A DNA stretch of 64,000 bases from an uncultured Eubacteriales bacterium (GTDB lineage: Bacteria; Bacillota; Clostridia; Oscillospirales; CAG-272), in assembly GCA_934373635.1 (NCBI GenBank), contig CAKROZ010000005.1, positions 1 to 64,000 of the forward strand, in the 5' to 3' direction. This document shows, one piece after another, positions 34,813 through 42,175 of this stretch. Made by a program: the position numbers and the translations under genes. The notes under the pieces are model-generated. The model searched no databases, was not told the DNA's origin, and worked only from the letters and a program-made list of their open reading frames with translations. How positions within the stretch are numbered: the first letter of the stretch is position 1; every line of letters starts with the position of its first letter.

Positions 34813-35034
34813 TTACACTTCTTCGTCGTAGTCTTCGATGTCCTCGAACATCTTTTCCGTGATGCCGACGCCGAGCAGCTTCATCCCCCGCTTCTCAAGA
34901 TCGCGCAGGGTGTAAAGATACTGCCGTCTGCGATACTTGCGCCGCTGTTCCGCTCGCGCGACTCTCACCGCCTCGGAGGCGTTCAGCCGCTCGATCTCCT
35001 CTTCCACCTGTTCGTCTGTCAAAAATTCTCTCAT
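34813..35034 (-). CDS. Small basic phage protein
   Basis: The 73-residue protein from ATG 35034 (AAAGGATGG upstream) has a basic stretch RAEQRRKYRRRQYLYTLRD that could bind nucleic acid, and an acidic end. Unknown function. Confidence 0.55.
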   Translation of the reverse strand: MREFLTDEQVEEEIERLNASEAVRVARAEQRRKYRRRQYLYTLRDLEKRGMKLLGVGITEKMFEDIEDYDEEV

Positions 35035-35050
35035 GATTCCATCCTTTCTT

Positions 35051-35278
35051 TTATCGCCATGTCGCAAGGTCTGTGATGTATACCTTGTACTTGGCATTTT
35101 TCTTTCCCGCTTTCTTTCCGTCGATGGCGGGAAGCGGATTCCGCCGTCGTTCTATCCACGCCTTCACGGTGTGAACATCTACGCCGAACGCTTTCGCGAC
35201 TTCCGTGACCGTCAGCACAACCCTGTTCGGGTACATCTCACGAATCGCCGCATACCTCTCGCGTTGTTGTGGTGTCAT
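35051..35278 (-). CDS. Excisionase/MerR-like helix-turn-helix protein
   Basis: The 75-residue protein has VVLTVTEVAKAFGVDVHTVK, then AWIERRRNPLPAIDGKKAGK and ends with a beta-wing (KYKVYITDLATWR). This is the fold of phage excisionases and AlpA-type regulators. It is second in the early operon, a plausible excisionase for the integrase at 39117. Confidence 0.75.
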   Translation of the reverse strand: MTPQQRERYAAIREMYPNRVVLTVTEVAKAFGVDVHTVKAWIERRRNPLPAIDGKKAGKKNAKYKVYITDLATWR

Positions 35279-35345
35279 CGCTTATGTTCCTTTCTGCTTG
35301 TTGATGAGGTTTCGTACTTCTTATGACCGCAGATCGTTCAATCAA

Positions 35346-35546
35346 TTAAACAGTATCGGCAAAAAAAATATCGTCCACAGTGGTATCAAGTGCACGAGCA
35401 AGTTTCAGCAAAGTTGCCGTCGTTGTGTTTTGCTCTGCATTGTTTTCCAATGAAATAATTGTTCCACGGCTCACTCCGCTCTTTTCGGCAAGATCTTCCT
35501 GCGTCATGTTCTTTGCTTCGCGCAATTCTTTGATTCTGTATCCCAT
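35346..35546 (-). CDS. Cro-like XRE repressor
   Basis: The 66-residue protein is one XRE helix-turn-helix domain (MTQEDLAEKSGVSRGTIISL, then ENNAEQNTTTATLLKLARAL). ATG 35546 has AAAGGAG six bases upstream; GTG 35549 is too close. It is the first gene from the leftward promoter and is divergent from CI, as Cro is. Confidence 0.82.
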   Translation of the reverse strand: MGYRIKELREAKNMTQEDLAEKSGVSRGTIISLENNAEQNTTTATLLKLARALDTTVDDIFFADTV

Positions 35547-35570
35547 CACTTTCTCCTTTCTATTTTCGAG

Positions 35571-35688
35571 GTGTTCAACCTACTGAACACATTATACATC
35601 AAGAAATTTCAATTGTCAAGTGGGTTGAGCGAAAATGTTTAATTTTTTTGACAAATCGGTTGACATCATCTTTTTTTTGATGTATAAT
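35571..35688. promoter_or_regulatory. Divergent immunity promoters with three related operators
   Basis: Leftward promoter: TTGACA (35614-35619, minus) and TATAAT (35591-35596), 17-base spacer. Rightward promoter: TTGACA (35660-35665) and TATAAT (35683-35688), 17-base spacer. Both share TTGATG just before TATAAT. Three operator-like 17-mers share GGTTGA: one in the palindrome GTGTTCA-N6-TGAACAC (35571-35590), TGTCAAGTGGGTTGAGC (35614-35630) and TGACAAATCGGTTGACA (35649-35665). They overlap the start of leftward transcription and the two -35 boxes. Confidence 0.75.
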
Positions 35689-35714
35689 ATGTTGTACCAA
35701 GGAGGAAGAAAAAC

Positions 35715-36389
35715 ATGACATTAGGAAAAATTATAAAAGAATATCGGGAAAAGCATCAATTGTCGCAGCGGCAATTTGCTTCGTTATGCGATGTTTCAAA
35801 CGGATATATTTCCATGCTTGAAGACGAACGAAATCCGAAAACGAACGAACCGATCGTACCTTCAATAGCGACTATGAAAAAACTCGCCAAGGCAATGGGC
35901 ACATCGCTGAATGAACTAATGAGTATAGCCGATGATATGGAAGTATCCATGATGGATCAGGAATTTCCAATTGCAAGTATCAAAAATCTCCGCCCCGTAG
36001 AAAAGCAAAGAATCCCGATGCTCGGCAGGATCGCCTGCGGTAAGCCGATCTACGCGGAGGAAGAGCATGAGTGCTATGTCGCTGCGGGGGCAAAGATGGA
36101 CGCCGACTTCTGCCTCACCTGTCAGGGAGACAGTATGACGGGCGCGGGAATCCATGACGGCGACATCGTTTTCATCAAGCAGCAGGAAGCCGTCGACAAC
36201 GGGCAGGTCGCCGCAATCATCATCGGCGAAGAAGCAACGCTGAAGCGGGTGTACTACTTCCCCGAGACCGCAAAGCTCGTTCTGCAAGCGGAAAACCCGA
36301 AGTACGAGCCGCTTGTCTACACTGGCGAAGAGCTGAACGGCATCAAAATTCTCGGAAGAGCCGTCGCCTATATGAGCGCCATCGTTTGA
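35715..36389 (+). CDS. CI-like repressor with S24 self-cleavage domain
   Basis: The 224-residue protein has an N-terminal XRE domain (LSQRQFASLCDVSNGYISML). The C-terminal S24/LexA-type peptidase has the catalytic Ser in GDSMTGAGIHDGDIVF and the Lys in EEATLKRVYY. The cleavage region reads LGRIACGKP, so the usual Ala-Gly bond is replaced by Ala-Cys-Gly. It keeps the prophage silent and is expected to cleave itself after DNA damage. AAGGAGGAAG precedes the ATG. Confidence 0.92.
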   Translation: MTLGKIIKEYREKHQLSQRQFASLCDVSNGYISMLEDERNPKTNEPIVPSIATMKKLAKAMGTSLNELMSIADDMEVSMMDQEFPIASIKNLRPVEKQRIPMLGRIACGKPIYAEEEHECYVAAGAKMDADFCLTCQGDSMTGAGIHDGDIVFIKQQEAVDNGQVAAIIIGEEATLKRVYYFPETAKLVLQAENPKYEPLVYTGEELNGIKILGRAVAYMSAIV

Positions 36390-36422
36390 TATTTCACTAT
36401 TCATTATAAGGAGGCTTTTGAT

Positions 36423-36839
36423 ATGGTTCCCTCTTATGTTATTTTATTGTTCTGCGGCATTGCCCTTGTTCTTATTCTATTCAACTGGGCATCTTTGAAA
36501 GACAGCTCACGCGGAATGAAATACTGTTTCGGCGCGTGTCTCGCTTTCGGGCTTCTCTGCCTCATAGCAACCGGTGAGTACGCTTCCGGGTTCTATCAAT
36601 TTGTGCGCTTGTTTGCCCTGTTCGATCTCGGCATCATGATTATCACATACAGTGCAGAAACCGAAACATTTCTCAACCCGGTCACATGTATTGCCGGCAC
36701 AATGCTGATCCTCTTCAATCCTATCGTTCCCATATACTTGGATAAATCGACATGGCAATCAATCGATATATTCTCCGGCATTGCCTCTTTTGGTCTCGGA
36801 TGTTACATTTTGAAGAAGAACATTGCGGGAGCAGAATGA
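36423..36839 (+). CDS. Lysogeny-region membrane protein, paralogue 1
   Basis: The 138-residue protein has four to five hydrophobic segments. Its core (KYCFGACLAFGLLCLIATGE, FYQFVRLFALFDLGIMIITY, PVTCIAGTMLILFNPIVPIY) recurs in the next gene. It may belong to the DUF6804-like family. It lies 33 bases after CI on the same strand with AAGGAGG, so it should be expressed in the lysogen. Such genes often give superinfection exclusion or other conversion traits; that is inference. Confidence 0.7.
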   Translation: MVPSYVILLFCGIALVLILFNWASLKDSSRGMKYCFGACLAFGLLCLIATGEYASGFYQFVRLFALFDLGIMIITYSAETETFLNPVTCIAGTMLILFNPIVPIYLDKSTWQSIDIFSGIASFGLGCYILKKNIAGAE

Positions 36840-36880
36840 GCATCAACGTTTGATATTCAATTCTATTATAGGAGTTTGAC

Positions 36881-37531
36881 ATGGATCTCTACCTCGTTGC
36901 CGCTATTATTATGTTGGCACTCTTTATTGCCGCGATCGTTACCGTTTACTCTGCCCGTGCATCTTTGAAAAGCAGACCGCTATGGATAAAATGCGCTCTC
37001 GGTATGGGCTTCGTTGTCGGAGTTTTCCTCATGGCGGCGTTCAACGAGCCGGAGTATGTTGATGTCGGGATTGTTCTTGTTATTTTGTCACTCTGCGGCG
37101 TCATAGCGCTCGCGATTTATTCCAACCGTGCGCCGATTCCCGACGCAACTGTCGCGAGAAGTCGTGCGGGAATGGCAGTACGATTTTATAAAACTTTGAA
37201 GAGTAGCTCCGCGAAAGTCAAATACTGTTACGGTGCGTGCGCCGCTTTCGGGCTCTTCTGTATCATCGGAATGCTCGACTGCGGAAGCGGGTATTACCAC
37301 TTTTTGCGCCTATTTACCCTGTTTGCACTCGGCATCACGATCATCGCGTTCGGCAAGGAGATCGGAACATTTTTCAGTCCCGTCACCTTGATTGCCGGGA
37401 CACTGGTGATTCTTTTCAATCCGATCTCTCCCATATATTTAACCGCGGGAGCATGGCTGTTTATAGATTTCATCTCCGCCATCGTTTCCTTTTGGCTCAG
37501 CATCTATATTGTGAAGAAATCCACTCAATAG
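36881..37531 (+). CDS. Lysogeny-region membrane protein, paralogue 2
   Basis: The 216-residue protein has an extra N-terminal part with three hydrophobic helices. The C-terminal 110 residues are homologous to the upstream gene (KYCYGACAAFGLFCIIGM, YYHFLRLFTLFALGITIIAF, PVTLIAGTLVILFNPISPIY). The intergenic sequences before both genes are also alike (CGTTTGATATT ... TTATA-GGAG), which points to tandem duplication. Same possible role as paralogue 1. Confidence 0.7.
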   Translation: MDLYLVAAIIMLALFIAAIVTVYSARASLKSRPLWIKCALGMGFVVGVFLMAAFNEPEYVDVGIVLVILSLCGVIALAIYSNRAPIPDATVARSRAGMAVRFYKTLKSSSAKVKYCYGACAAFGLFCIIGMLDCGSGYYHFLRLFTLFALGITIIAFGKEIGTFFSPVTLIAGTLVILFNPISPIYLTAGAWLFIDFISAIVSFWLSIYIVKKSTQ

Positions 37532-37542
37532 CACCCTGCAAT

Positions 37543-37569
37543 AAAAAAAGCGCCTTCCGAAGAAGGCGC
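37543..37569 (-). terminator. Terminator of the toxin-antitoxin-chaperone operon
   Basis: GCGCCTTC TTCG GAAGGCGC on the minus strand forms an eight-pair stem with a TTCG loop, followed by seven T residues (A run 37543-37549). It lies 28 bases after the SecB-like gene and also faces the end of the membrane-protein genes. Confidence 0.85.
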
Positions 37570-37597
37570 GGGGAGTAGGCTCTCGATTTATTTCATC

Positions 37598-38011
37598 TTA
37601 AATGTTTTTCGTCTCGGCTTTTGCAAAAAGCTCGTTGATGTTCATCACCGGGAGCGTATACGGAGGAATATTTGCATTTGTAGTAATCATCGTAATCAGC
37701 GATCTCAAATAGGGGAACAAGATGGCTGTCGTATTTGAGATCATAAGATCCCGCGACTCTTCTTTATCCCAATCGGGCAAAGAGAAGACCCCCTCAATGC
37801 AGATATCCATCATAAACGGGGCATCCGATGCCTCAGTGATTCTAAATATTAAATCGATTGCCGCCGTGTCTGCATCGATTTTGTGAATAATACGCTTAAA
37901 TTCCGGGTGCAATTCGATCTCATCCCCTTGAGATTGAAAAGACGCATTCAGTTTGAACGCCATATTTTTCACAACATAGTTTTCCAATGTCAATACACTG
38001 TTAACCGACAT
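37598..38011 (-). CDS. SecB-like chaperone of a toxin-antitoxin-chaperone module
   Basis: I start at ATG 38011, with GGAGGAG nine bases upstream, giving 137 residues and an 11-base overlap with the antitoxin. The product resembles SecB: beta strands with acidic character (DTAAIDLIFRITEASDAPFM; ICIEGVFSLPDWDKEE) and the C-terminal pattern ILFPYLRSLITMITTNANIPPY, close to the classical LFPYAR and PPxxLxPxNF region. Bacillota generally lack export SecB. In TAC systems such proteins fold the antitoxin. It is third in the operon after toxin and antitoxin. Confidence 0.8.
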   Translation of the reverse strand: MSVNSVLTLENYVVKNMAFKLNASFQSQGDEIELHPEFKRIIHKIDADTAAIDLIFRITEASDAPFMMDICIEGVFSLPDWDKEESRDLMISNTTAILFPYLRSLITMITTNANIPPYTLPVMNINELFAKAETKNI

Positions 38012-38564
38012 ACCGTTCATCTCCTCCGTTTCTATACGCAAAGAATTTTCCTCTTGTCGCATACTGCGATCTTGACGAATAATTTGTTTTTATACAAGCT
38101 TTATGTGTGTGAATGAGTTGCTCTATTCTCATGTTTTCGCTTTCCGATAAATCACCTTTGCGAACGCTCCAAATATCCTCAAAAGCATCAACGTTTTTCA
38201 TCAATCTGATGAGATTGTCATGACATTCGTCCTGAATCGCGCCGTTTTCGTATCGCGTTATTGTTTTTTCCCCAAACCCGAGCAGCTTCGAGAATGAAGC
38301 CTGCGAAAGCTTATACCTTGCACGAATATCGCGAATCTCCTCCGAAGTAAGTAAATGCTCCGATTCTCTGTATACATCGTAAAAACGCTTCAAGGTAGCT
38401 CCGTCGAGATCTTCATCGATGATCTCTTCGCCGCAATGCGCACATACCCTGACCTTCGCGACAAGGGTGATCGGCTTTCCTTTTACGGATAATGTCTGTT
38501 CCTTTTCAATAATCTTGGTATCCGTCATTTCATCACAGTCGGGGCAATACCATGATTCTTTCAT
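38001..38564 (-). CDS. MqsA-like antitoxin with extended C-terminus
   Basis: The 187-residue protein has an N-terminal zinc site with Cys7, Cys10, Cys41 and Cys44 (CPDC and CAHC), like MqsA. The C-terminal half is an XRE helix-turn-helix with YKLSQASFSKLLGFGEKTIT and RYENGAIQDECHDNLIRLM. A further 60 residues follow (127-187), absent in E. coli MqsA and in the right place for a chaperone-addiction segment. It should bind the toxin and repress the operon through the operator upstream of the toxin. Confidence 0.85.
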   Translation of the reverse strand: MKESWYCPDCDEMTDTKIIEKEQTLSVKGKPITLVAKVRVCAHCGEEIIDEDLDGATLKRFYDVYRESEHLLTSEEIRDIRARYKLSQASFSKLLGFGEKTITRYENGAIQDECHDNLIRLMKNVDAFEDIWSVRKGDLSESENMRIEQLIHTHKACIKTNYSSRSQYATRGKFFAYRNGGDERYVG

Positions 38565-38617
38565 ACTCTTCTCCCCCTATTACAATTCAAATTTATGTTT
38601 GTTTGATCTTTGAGTTT

Positions 38618-38944
38618 TTAATCGCTATATTCATCTATATGATAACTCAACACTAATAATTGCCCTTTGGGATCACTTTTAATCTTTAGTTTAATGTAAA
38701 GCCGTTCACCATGCAAATGCTTTTTGATGATCCATACGAACCCGGGGTATCTGGAATCTCTGTCATTGTCTTGCCGCCACTGATCCTTAGGCGAAAGATG
38801 ATAAATGTCGTCCCACACATCCTCGGTGGTGATGCCGAATTGCGACAGAGTTGACATGTACTTGCTCCTGCGATCTAATATTTGCGTGTTTCCGCTGTCA
38901 ATTGCACATCGAACTTGCTCTAAAAATCGGTCAATTTCAGTCAC
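38618..38944 (-). CDS. MqsR-like mRNA interferase toxin
   Basis: I start at GTG 38944 (GGGGGTGA seven bases upstream), giving 108 residues; the ATG at 38986 lies within the -10 box. The C-terminal two thirds match the MqsR pattern: LSQFGITTEDVWDDIYHLSP, then FVWIIKKHLHGERLYIKLKI and QLLVLSYH. MqsR is a RelE-fold ribonuclease cutting mRNA, often at GCU; Lys and Tyr residues of the later part are candidate active-site residues. It is first in the operon, as in mqsRA of E. coli. Confidence 0.75.
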   Translation of the reverse strand: MTEIDRFLEQVRCAIDSGNTQILDRRSKYMSTLSQFGITTEDVWDDIYHLSPKDQWRQDNDRDSRYPGFVWIIKKHLHGERLYIKLKIKSDPKGQLLVLSYHIDEYSD

Positions 38945-38968
38945 AATCAAATCACCCCCATTCATGTT

Positions 38969-39013
38969 GGTATCATGTGATACCATATTAGCACAAAATT
39001 TTTTTCATGTCAA
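38969..39013 (-). promoter_or_regulatory. Promoter and operator of the toxin-antitoxin-chaperone operon
   Basis: TTGACA (39008-39013) and TAATAT (38985-38990) are 17 bases apart on the minus strand. Immediately downstream lies GGTATCA-N2-TGATACC (38969-38984), a palindrome at the transcription start. A half site GGTAT also overlaps the -35 box (39013-39017). The arrangement suggests autorepression by the antitoxin. Confidence 0.8.
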
Positions 39014-39116
39014 TACCATTTGCAAAAATAACACAATTCGGAACAAATTGTTTACAAAATTAGGTGAAAACAGAAAGAAAAATATCCACCTTCAAAACGA
39101 GAAAGCGTAATACAAA

Positions 39117-40160
39117 GTGATGATTAAAAAACTTGTAAAAAATGCGGACGGAAGATACTCCCGATCCATCACGGGAACGGACGGAAAGCGTCACTATTTT
39201 CACGGGTACACACAATCCGAGGTTGAGCTACAAATTCAGAAGTTTCTCGCCTCCGAGGAACTCGGGCGGTTCTTCTCTACGGTAGCCGATGAATGGTGGA
39301 GCGACATCTCGGAGCGGATCGCCGTTCAATCCTATCGGAATTATAAACGCGGGTACGACGAGGCTCGCAGCGTGTTCGGAACAATGCCCGTCGGGACTAT
39401 CACTCCGCGCGATGTTGCCGCATATCTGCGTAGGTTTCAGGAACAGGGCTATGCCTACAAAACAATTGCAAATTATAAAATGGTATTGTCCTCTATTCTG
39501 ACGCGGGCAATCTTTGAAGGGGATATTGATGTGAACCCGTGCGCGGTAGTGAAGTTGCCGAACGGATTGCCGAAAAAAAAGCGCCCTGCCGCTTCTCTTT
39601 CCGATGAGGAAAAGATTCTCGCGGCAAAAGGCGACTGTCTTCTCTACTATATTGCCATCATGACAGGGCTTCGGAAGGGCGAAATTCTTGCTCTTCGATG
39701 GAAGTGCTTCCACTTTGACCGACATGTCATCACGATAGACGCCTCCGTCGCTCATGCCGGCGATCGTCCCATTGTAAAAGGAACCAAAAGCGAGGCGGGA
39801 ACGCGCGAGGTTCCTCTTCTCCCCGCGCTCGCCGATGTGCTTCTGCCACTCTCTGTGGGAACGAACGAAGACGATTATCTTTTTTCCGCAGACGGCGGAA
39901 AGACCCCGCTCACAAACCGACGGTTTCTCACGATGACGCGACATCTGTCGGAAAAATTCGGTTTGACCTCAACCCTGCATCAGCTACGGCATACCTATGC
40001 TTCCATCGCCGTGCAAAGCGGCGTAGAGCCGAAAGTGCTTCAATCCATCATGGGACATCGACAGATCTCCACCACCTTGGATATTTACGCGGAAGTGCGC
40101 CGGGAAGGACTTGACAAGGCGATGGACGCCTTCGCCTCCTCTCCGCTCGGCAGGCGATAA
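39117..40160 (+). CDS. int: Tyrosine integrase of the prophage
   Basis: The product has about 347 residues from GTG 39117 (ATG 39120 is adjacent). A SAM-like core-binding domain lies in the first half (GTITPRDVAAYLRRFQEQGY). The catalytic domain has Arg in TGLRKGEILALRW, His/Arg in LHQLRHTYAS, His in MGHRQISTT and Tyr in LDIYAEVRREG. It lies 225 bases from attR and inserts the phage into tRNA-Ser. Confidence 0.95.
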   Translation: MMIKKLVKNADGRYSRSITGTDGKRHYFHGYTQSEVELQIQKFLASEELGRFFSTVADEWWSDISERIAVQSYRNYKRGYDEARSVFGTMPVGTITPRDVAAYLRRFQEQGYAYKTIANYKMVLSSILTRAIFEGDIDVNPCAVVKLPNGLPKKKRPAASLSDEEKILAAKGDCLLYYIAIMTGLRKGEILALRWKCFHFDRHVITIDASVAHAGDRPIVKGTKSEAGTREVPLLPALADVLLPLSVGTNEDDYLFSADGGKTPLTNRRFLTMTRHLSEKFGLTSTLHQLRHTYASIAVQSGVEPKVLQSIMGHRQISTTLDIYAEVRREGLDKAMDAFASSPLGRR

Positions 40161-40249
40161 AAGATGTACCGCGAACGCAAGCGCCTTCTTCTATCATTGT
40201 ATAATCCATGCTTTTTTGCCCAAAAATACAGCTTCATCGGCTGAAAATC

Positions 40250-40267
40250 TGGCACGTTTTTGGCACG
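40250..40267. repeat. Direct repeats near attR, possible integrase arm sites
   Basis: TGGCACG occurs at 40250-40256 and again at 40261-40267, eleven bases apart (about one helical turn). They lie between integrase and attR and could be arm-type sites. This is a weak call based on spacing only. Confidence 0.35.
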
Positions 40268-40328
40268 CGAAACCTACTTTCGCACAAAAAAGCAAACAAA
40301 ACGGCGCATTTTGTAAATCATGGAAAAA

Positions 40329-40370
40329 GCCCGAAAACACCTTGAAACATCAGTGTTTTCGGGCTTTTTT
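40329..40370. terminator. Bidirectional terminator between integrase and tRNA-Ser
   Basis: GCCCGAAAACAC (40329-40340) pairs with GTGTTTTCGGGC (40353-40364). T6 follows on plus and A5 precedes, giving a T run on minus as well. It ends integrase transcription and can replace the tRNA terminator left at 1154-1199. Confidence 0.88.
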
Positions 40371-40384
40371 CACGCTCTACGTGT

Positions 40385-40411
40385 TGGCGGAGAAGGAGAG
40401 ATTTGAACTCT
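40385..40411. repeat. attR, 27-bp repeat inside tRNA-Ser
   Basis: Identical to 1201-1227. It covers the last 27 nucleotides of the tRNA, including the encoded CCA, so the tRNA remains whole after integration. Confidence 0.93.
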
Positions 40412-40476
40412 CGCGCCGGTAAAGCCGGCCTACACCCTTAGCAGGGGCGCCTCTTCGACCTCTTGAGTACTTCTCC
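40385..40476 (-). tRNA. tRNA-Ser(GCU)
   Basis: The minus strand reads GGAGAAG for the 5' acceptor strand, pairing with CTTCTCC, followed by discriminator G and an encoded CCA. The anticodon arm is CCCCTGCTAAGGG with anticodon GCT. A long variable arm (stem GCCGG...CCGGC) and the T arm GAGAG-TTCAAAT-CTCTC mark a class II serine tRNA. It is the integration target of the prophage. Confidence 0.96.
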
Positions 40477-40514
40477 GTGAAGTTGCAGACCGTCGTTTGG
40501 TAGCCTGCCGAATT

Positions 40515-40543
40515 ATTATAGCAAGTTTTTTCCGCTTTGTCAA
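40515..40543 (-). promoter_or_regulatory. tRNA-Ser promoter
   Basis: TTGACA (40538-40543, minus) and TATAAT (40515-40520) with a 17-base spacer lie 39 bases upstream of the mature tRNA 5' end. Both hexamers are consensus. The rest of gap 40544-40857 shows no gene. Confidence 0.9.
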
Positions 40544-40857
40544 GGCTTTTTCCGAAAAATCCGAAAAAAGCGTTGGAAACCGCGGAAAGGCGGAAATCCG
40601 GTGAGCGGTGGGCAAGAAACCACGGTGCGCGAGACGGCGCGCGTGGTGGGATGCTCTTTCCTGTTCGTAAAAACACGGTGCGGGGCATTTTGCGGGGGCT
40701 TCGCGATACTTTCTTTTCTTTGGCGATCTCGTGATTTCTTTCATCTTTCTTCTTTCGAATTCCATCGAATTCGGTCTTTGTTCTTTCGAAAAATCCGATT
40801 TTTTCGTCGCGCGGGGCGAAAGTAGGCGAAAACAGGCGTGAAAATACGGAAAAAGGC

Positions 40858-40886
40858 TTGCATTTTCTCTTTCTTTATGCTATACT
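40858..40886 (+). promoter_or_regulatory. Promoter of homoserine dehydrogenase
   Basis: TTGCAT (40858-40863) and TATACT (40881-40886) with a 17-base spacer. The transcript would start near 40893, leaving about 80 leader bases that can fold (CCGTCCGACGCCGC with GCGGCGGACGG). I match the leader to no known riboswitch. Confidence 0.75.
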
Positions 40887-40972
40887 TTTACCATTCTTGC
40901 ATGACGGAAGCGTCCGTCCGACGCCGCTTACGTATCATGTGCGGCGGACGGTTCGGACGGGACGGAGGTTTT

Positions 40973-42175
40973 ATGACAAAAATTGCGATTCTCGGATTCG
41001 GCGTGGTGGGCGGCGGCGTCGCCGACCTTCTCACCGAGCGGGCGGCGGAAGTCGCCGCGCTTGCGGGCGATGCGGTGGAGATCGGGTACATACTCGACCT
41101 GCGCGACTTCCCCGATTCCCCTTTTTCGGACAGGGTTGTCCATGATTTTTCCGTCATTGAGGGAGATCCCGAGGTCGCCGTCGTGATCGAGGTGATGGGT
41201 GGCTCGCACCCCGCCTATGAATACACAATGCGCGCGCTCCGCGCGGGAAAGCATGTCATTACCTCCAATAAGGAGGTCGTCGCGGCATACGGCTCGGAAT
41301 TTCTCGAGGCGGCGCGGTCGGCGGGGGTCGCCTACCGCTTCGAAGCCTCGGTCGGCGGGGGAATCCCCGTCATCGAGCCGATCCTCTCGGTCCTGCGGCA
41401 GAACCGCATCACGGAGGTGCGCGGCATTCTCAACGGAACGACCAATTACATCCTGACAAAGATGTTTACCTTCGGCGAAAGTTTCGACTCCGCGCTCGCG
41501 GACGCACAGGCGAGGGGGTATGCCGAGCGCAACCCCGACGCGGACATCCTCGGTCTTGACGCCTGCCGAAAGATCGCGATTCTCGCGGCGCTCGTCACGG
41601 GGGAGGCGGTCCCTCCCTCCGAGATCCCGACGGAGGGAATCACGCATATCCGCCCCGCGGACGTGCGGCACGCATCGGGGATCGGTGCGGCAATCAAATT
41701 GCTCGGCAGATGCCGTCTCACCGACGAGGGGCGCGCCGAGATCTCGGTCTCCCCTTACCTTGTCTCCTCCGACTCTCCCCTTTCGACGGTGGGAGGCGTC
41801 TACAACGCGATCGAGGTCATCGGTGAGCCGGTCGGAAATGTTCTCTTCTACGGCAGGGGCGCCGGTGCCGGAGCGACGGCTTCCGCCGTCGTCGGCGATC
41901 TCGCGGTGATCCTGCGCTCGGGGACGCACACGGCACCCGCCGTCTTCCGTCCCGCTCGTGCGGGCTTTCTCTGCGGGGAAGAAGAGATCATCGGGCGGCG
42001 GTATGTGGCGCTTTCCGAAGAGCCGTCCGATTTTGCCCTTCGCTTTCCTCGGGCGACGCGTCTTTCCTCCTCGAACGGAGAGTGTGCGTTTCTGACGGAG
42101 GCGACGGACGGCTTCGCGCTTTCGCGCGCGCTCGAGGGGCTCTCTCCCCTTTCGGTGATTCCCGTCCTCTCATAA
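40973..42175 (+). CDS. hom: Homoserine dehydrogenase
   Basis: The product of 400 residues starts at ATG 40973, preceded by GGAGG; the longer open frame starts upstream of the promoter. The NAD(P)-binding loop is ILGFGVVGGGVADLL. Catalytic-domain motifs are ITSNKEVVAAYG, FEASVGGGIPVIEPI and LNGTTNYILTKM. It reduces aspartate semialdehyde to homoserine for threonine and methionine synthesis. It is shorter than forms with a C-terminal ACT regulatory domain, so threonine feedback through ACT may be missing or reduced. The 3' end overlaps the symporter gene on the other strand by 188 bases. Confidence 0.93.
   Translation: MTKIAILGFGVVGGGVADLLTERAAEVAALAGDAVEIGYILDLRDFPDSPFSDRVVHDFSVIEGDPEVAVVIEVMGGSHPAYEYTMRALRAGKHVITSNKEVVAAYGSEFLEAARSAGVAYRFEASVGGGIPVIEPILSVLRQNRITEVRGILNGTTNYILTKMFTFGESFDSALADAQARGYAERNPDADILGLDACRKIAILAALVTGEAVPPSEIPTEGITHIRPADVRHASGIGAAIKLLGRCRLTDEGRAEISVSPYLVSSDSPLSTVGGVYNAIEVIGEPVGNVLFYGRGAGAGATASAVVGDLAVILRSGTHTAPAVFRPARAGFLCGEEEIIGRRYVALSEEPSDFALRFPRATRLSSSNGECAFLTEATDGFALSRALEGLSPLSVIPVLS

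Larger units (their letters stand above)
1201..40411. mobile_element. Complete podovirus-like prophage in tRNA-Ser(GCU)
   Basis: The element of about 39.2 kb is bounded by 27-bp attL and attR. It contains a tyrosine integrase next to attR, a CI/Cro immunity region, early recombination and replication genes, terminase, portal, scaffold, capsid, tail genes, a fibre and a membrane-protein cluster. I saw no disrupted essential structural gene, so it may be inducible. Late and early genes are all leftward; only CI, two membrane proteins and the integrase are rightward. A portal of about 680 residues, an N4-gp56-type capsid and the lack of tape-measure or sheath genes argue for a short-tailed phage. 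Confidence 0.93.

Noticed and set aside
38944..38986. Toxin start at ATG 38986
   Set aside because: That codon lies in the -10 box and palindrome of the operon promoter, so it would precede the transcription start. GTG 38944 has a good ribosome site.
40111..40422. Plus-strand ORF ending in AEKERFELSRR
   Set aside because: Its end is the translation of the antisense of tRNA-Ser, a common false ORF; it overlaps the integrase end and a terminator.
40890..40972. Riboswitch in the hom leader
   Set aside because: A GC-rich hairpin can form, but I see no match to lysine, SAM, T-box or other known aptamer cores.
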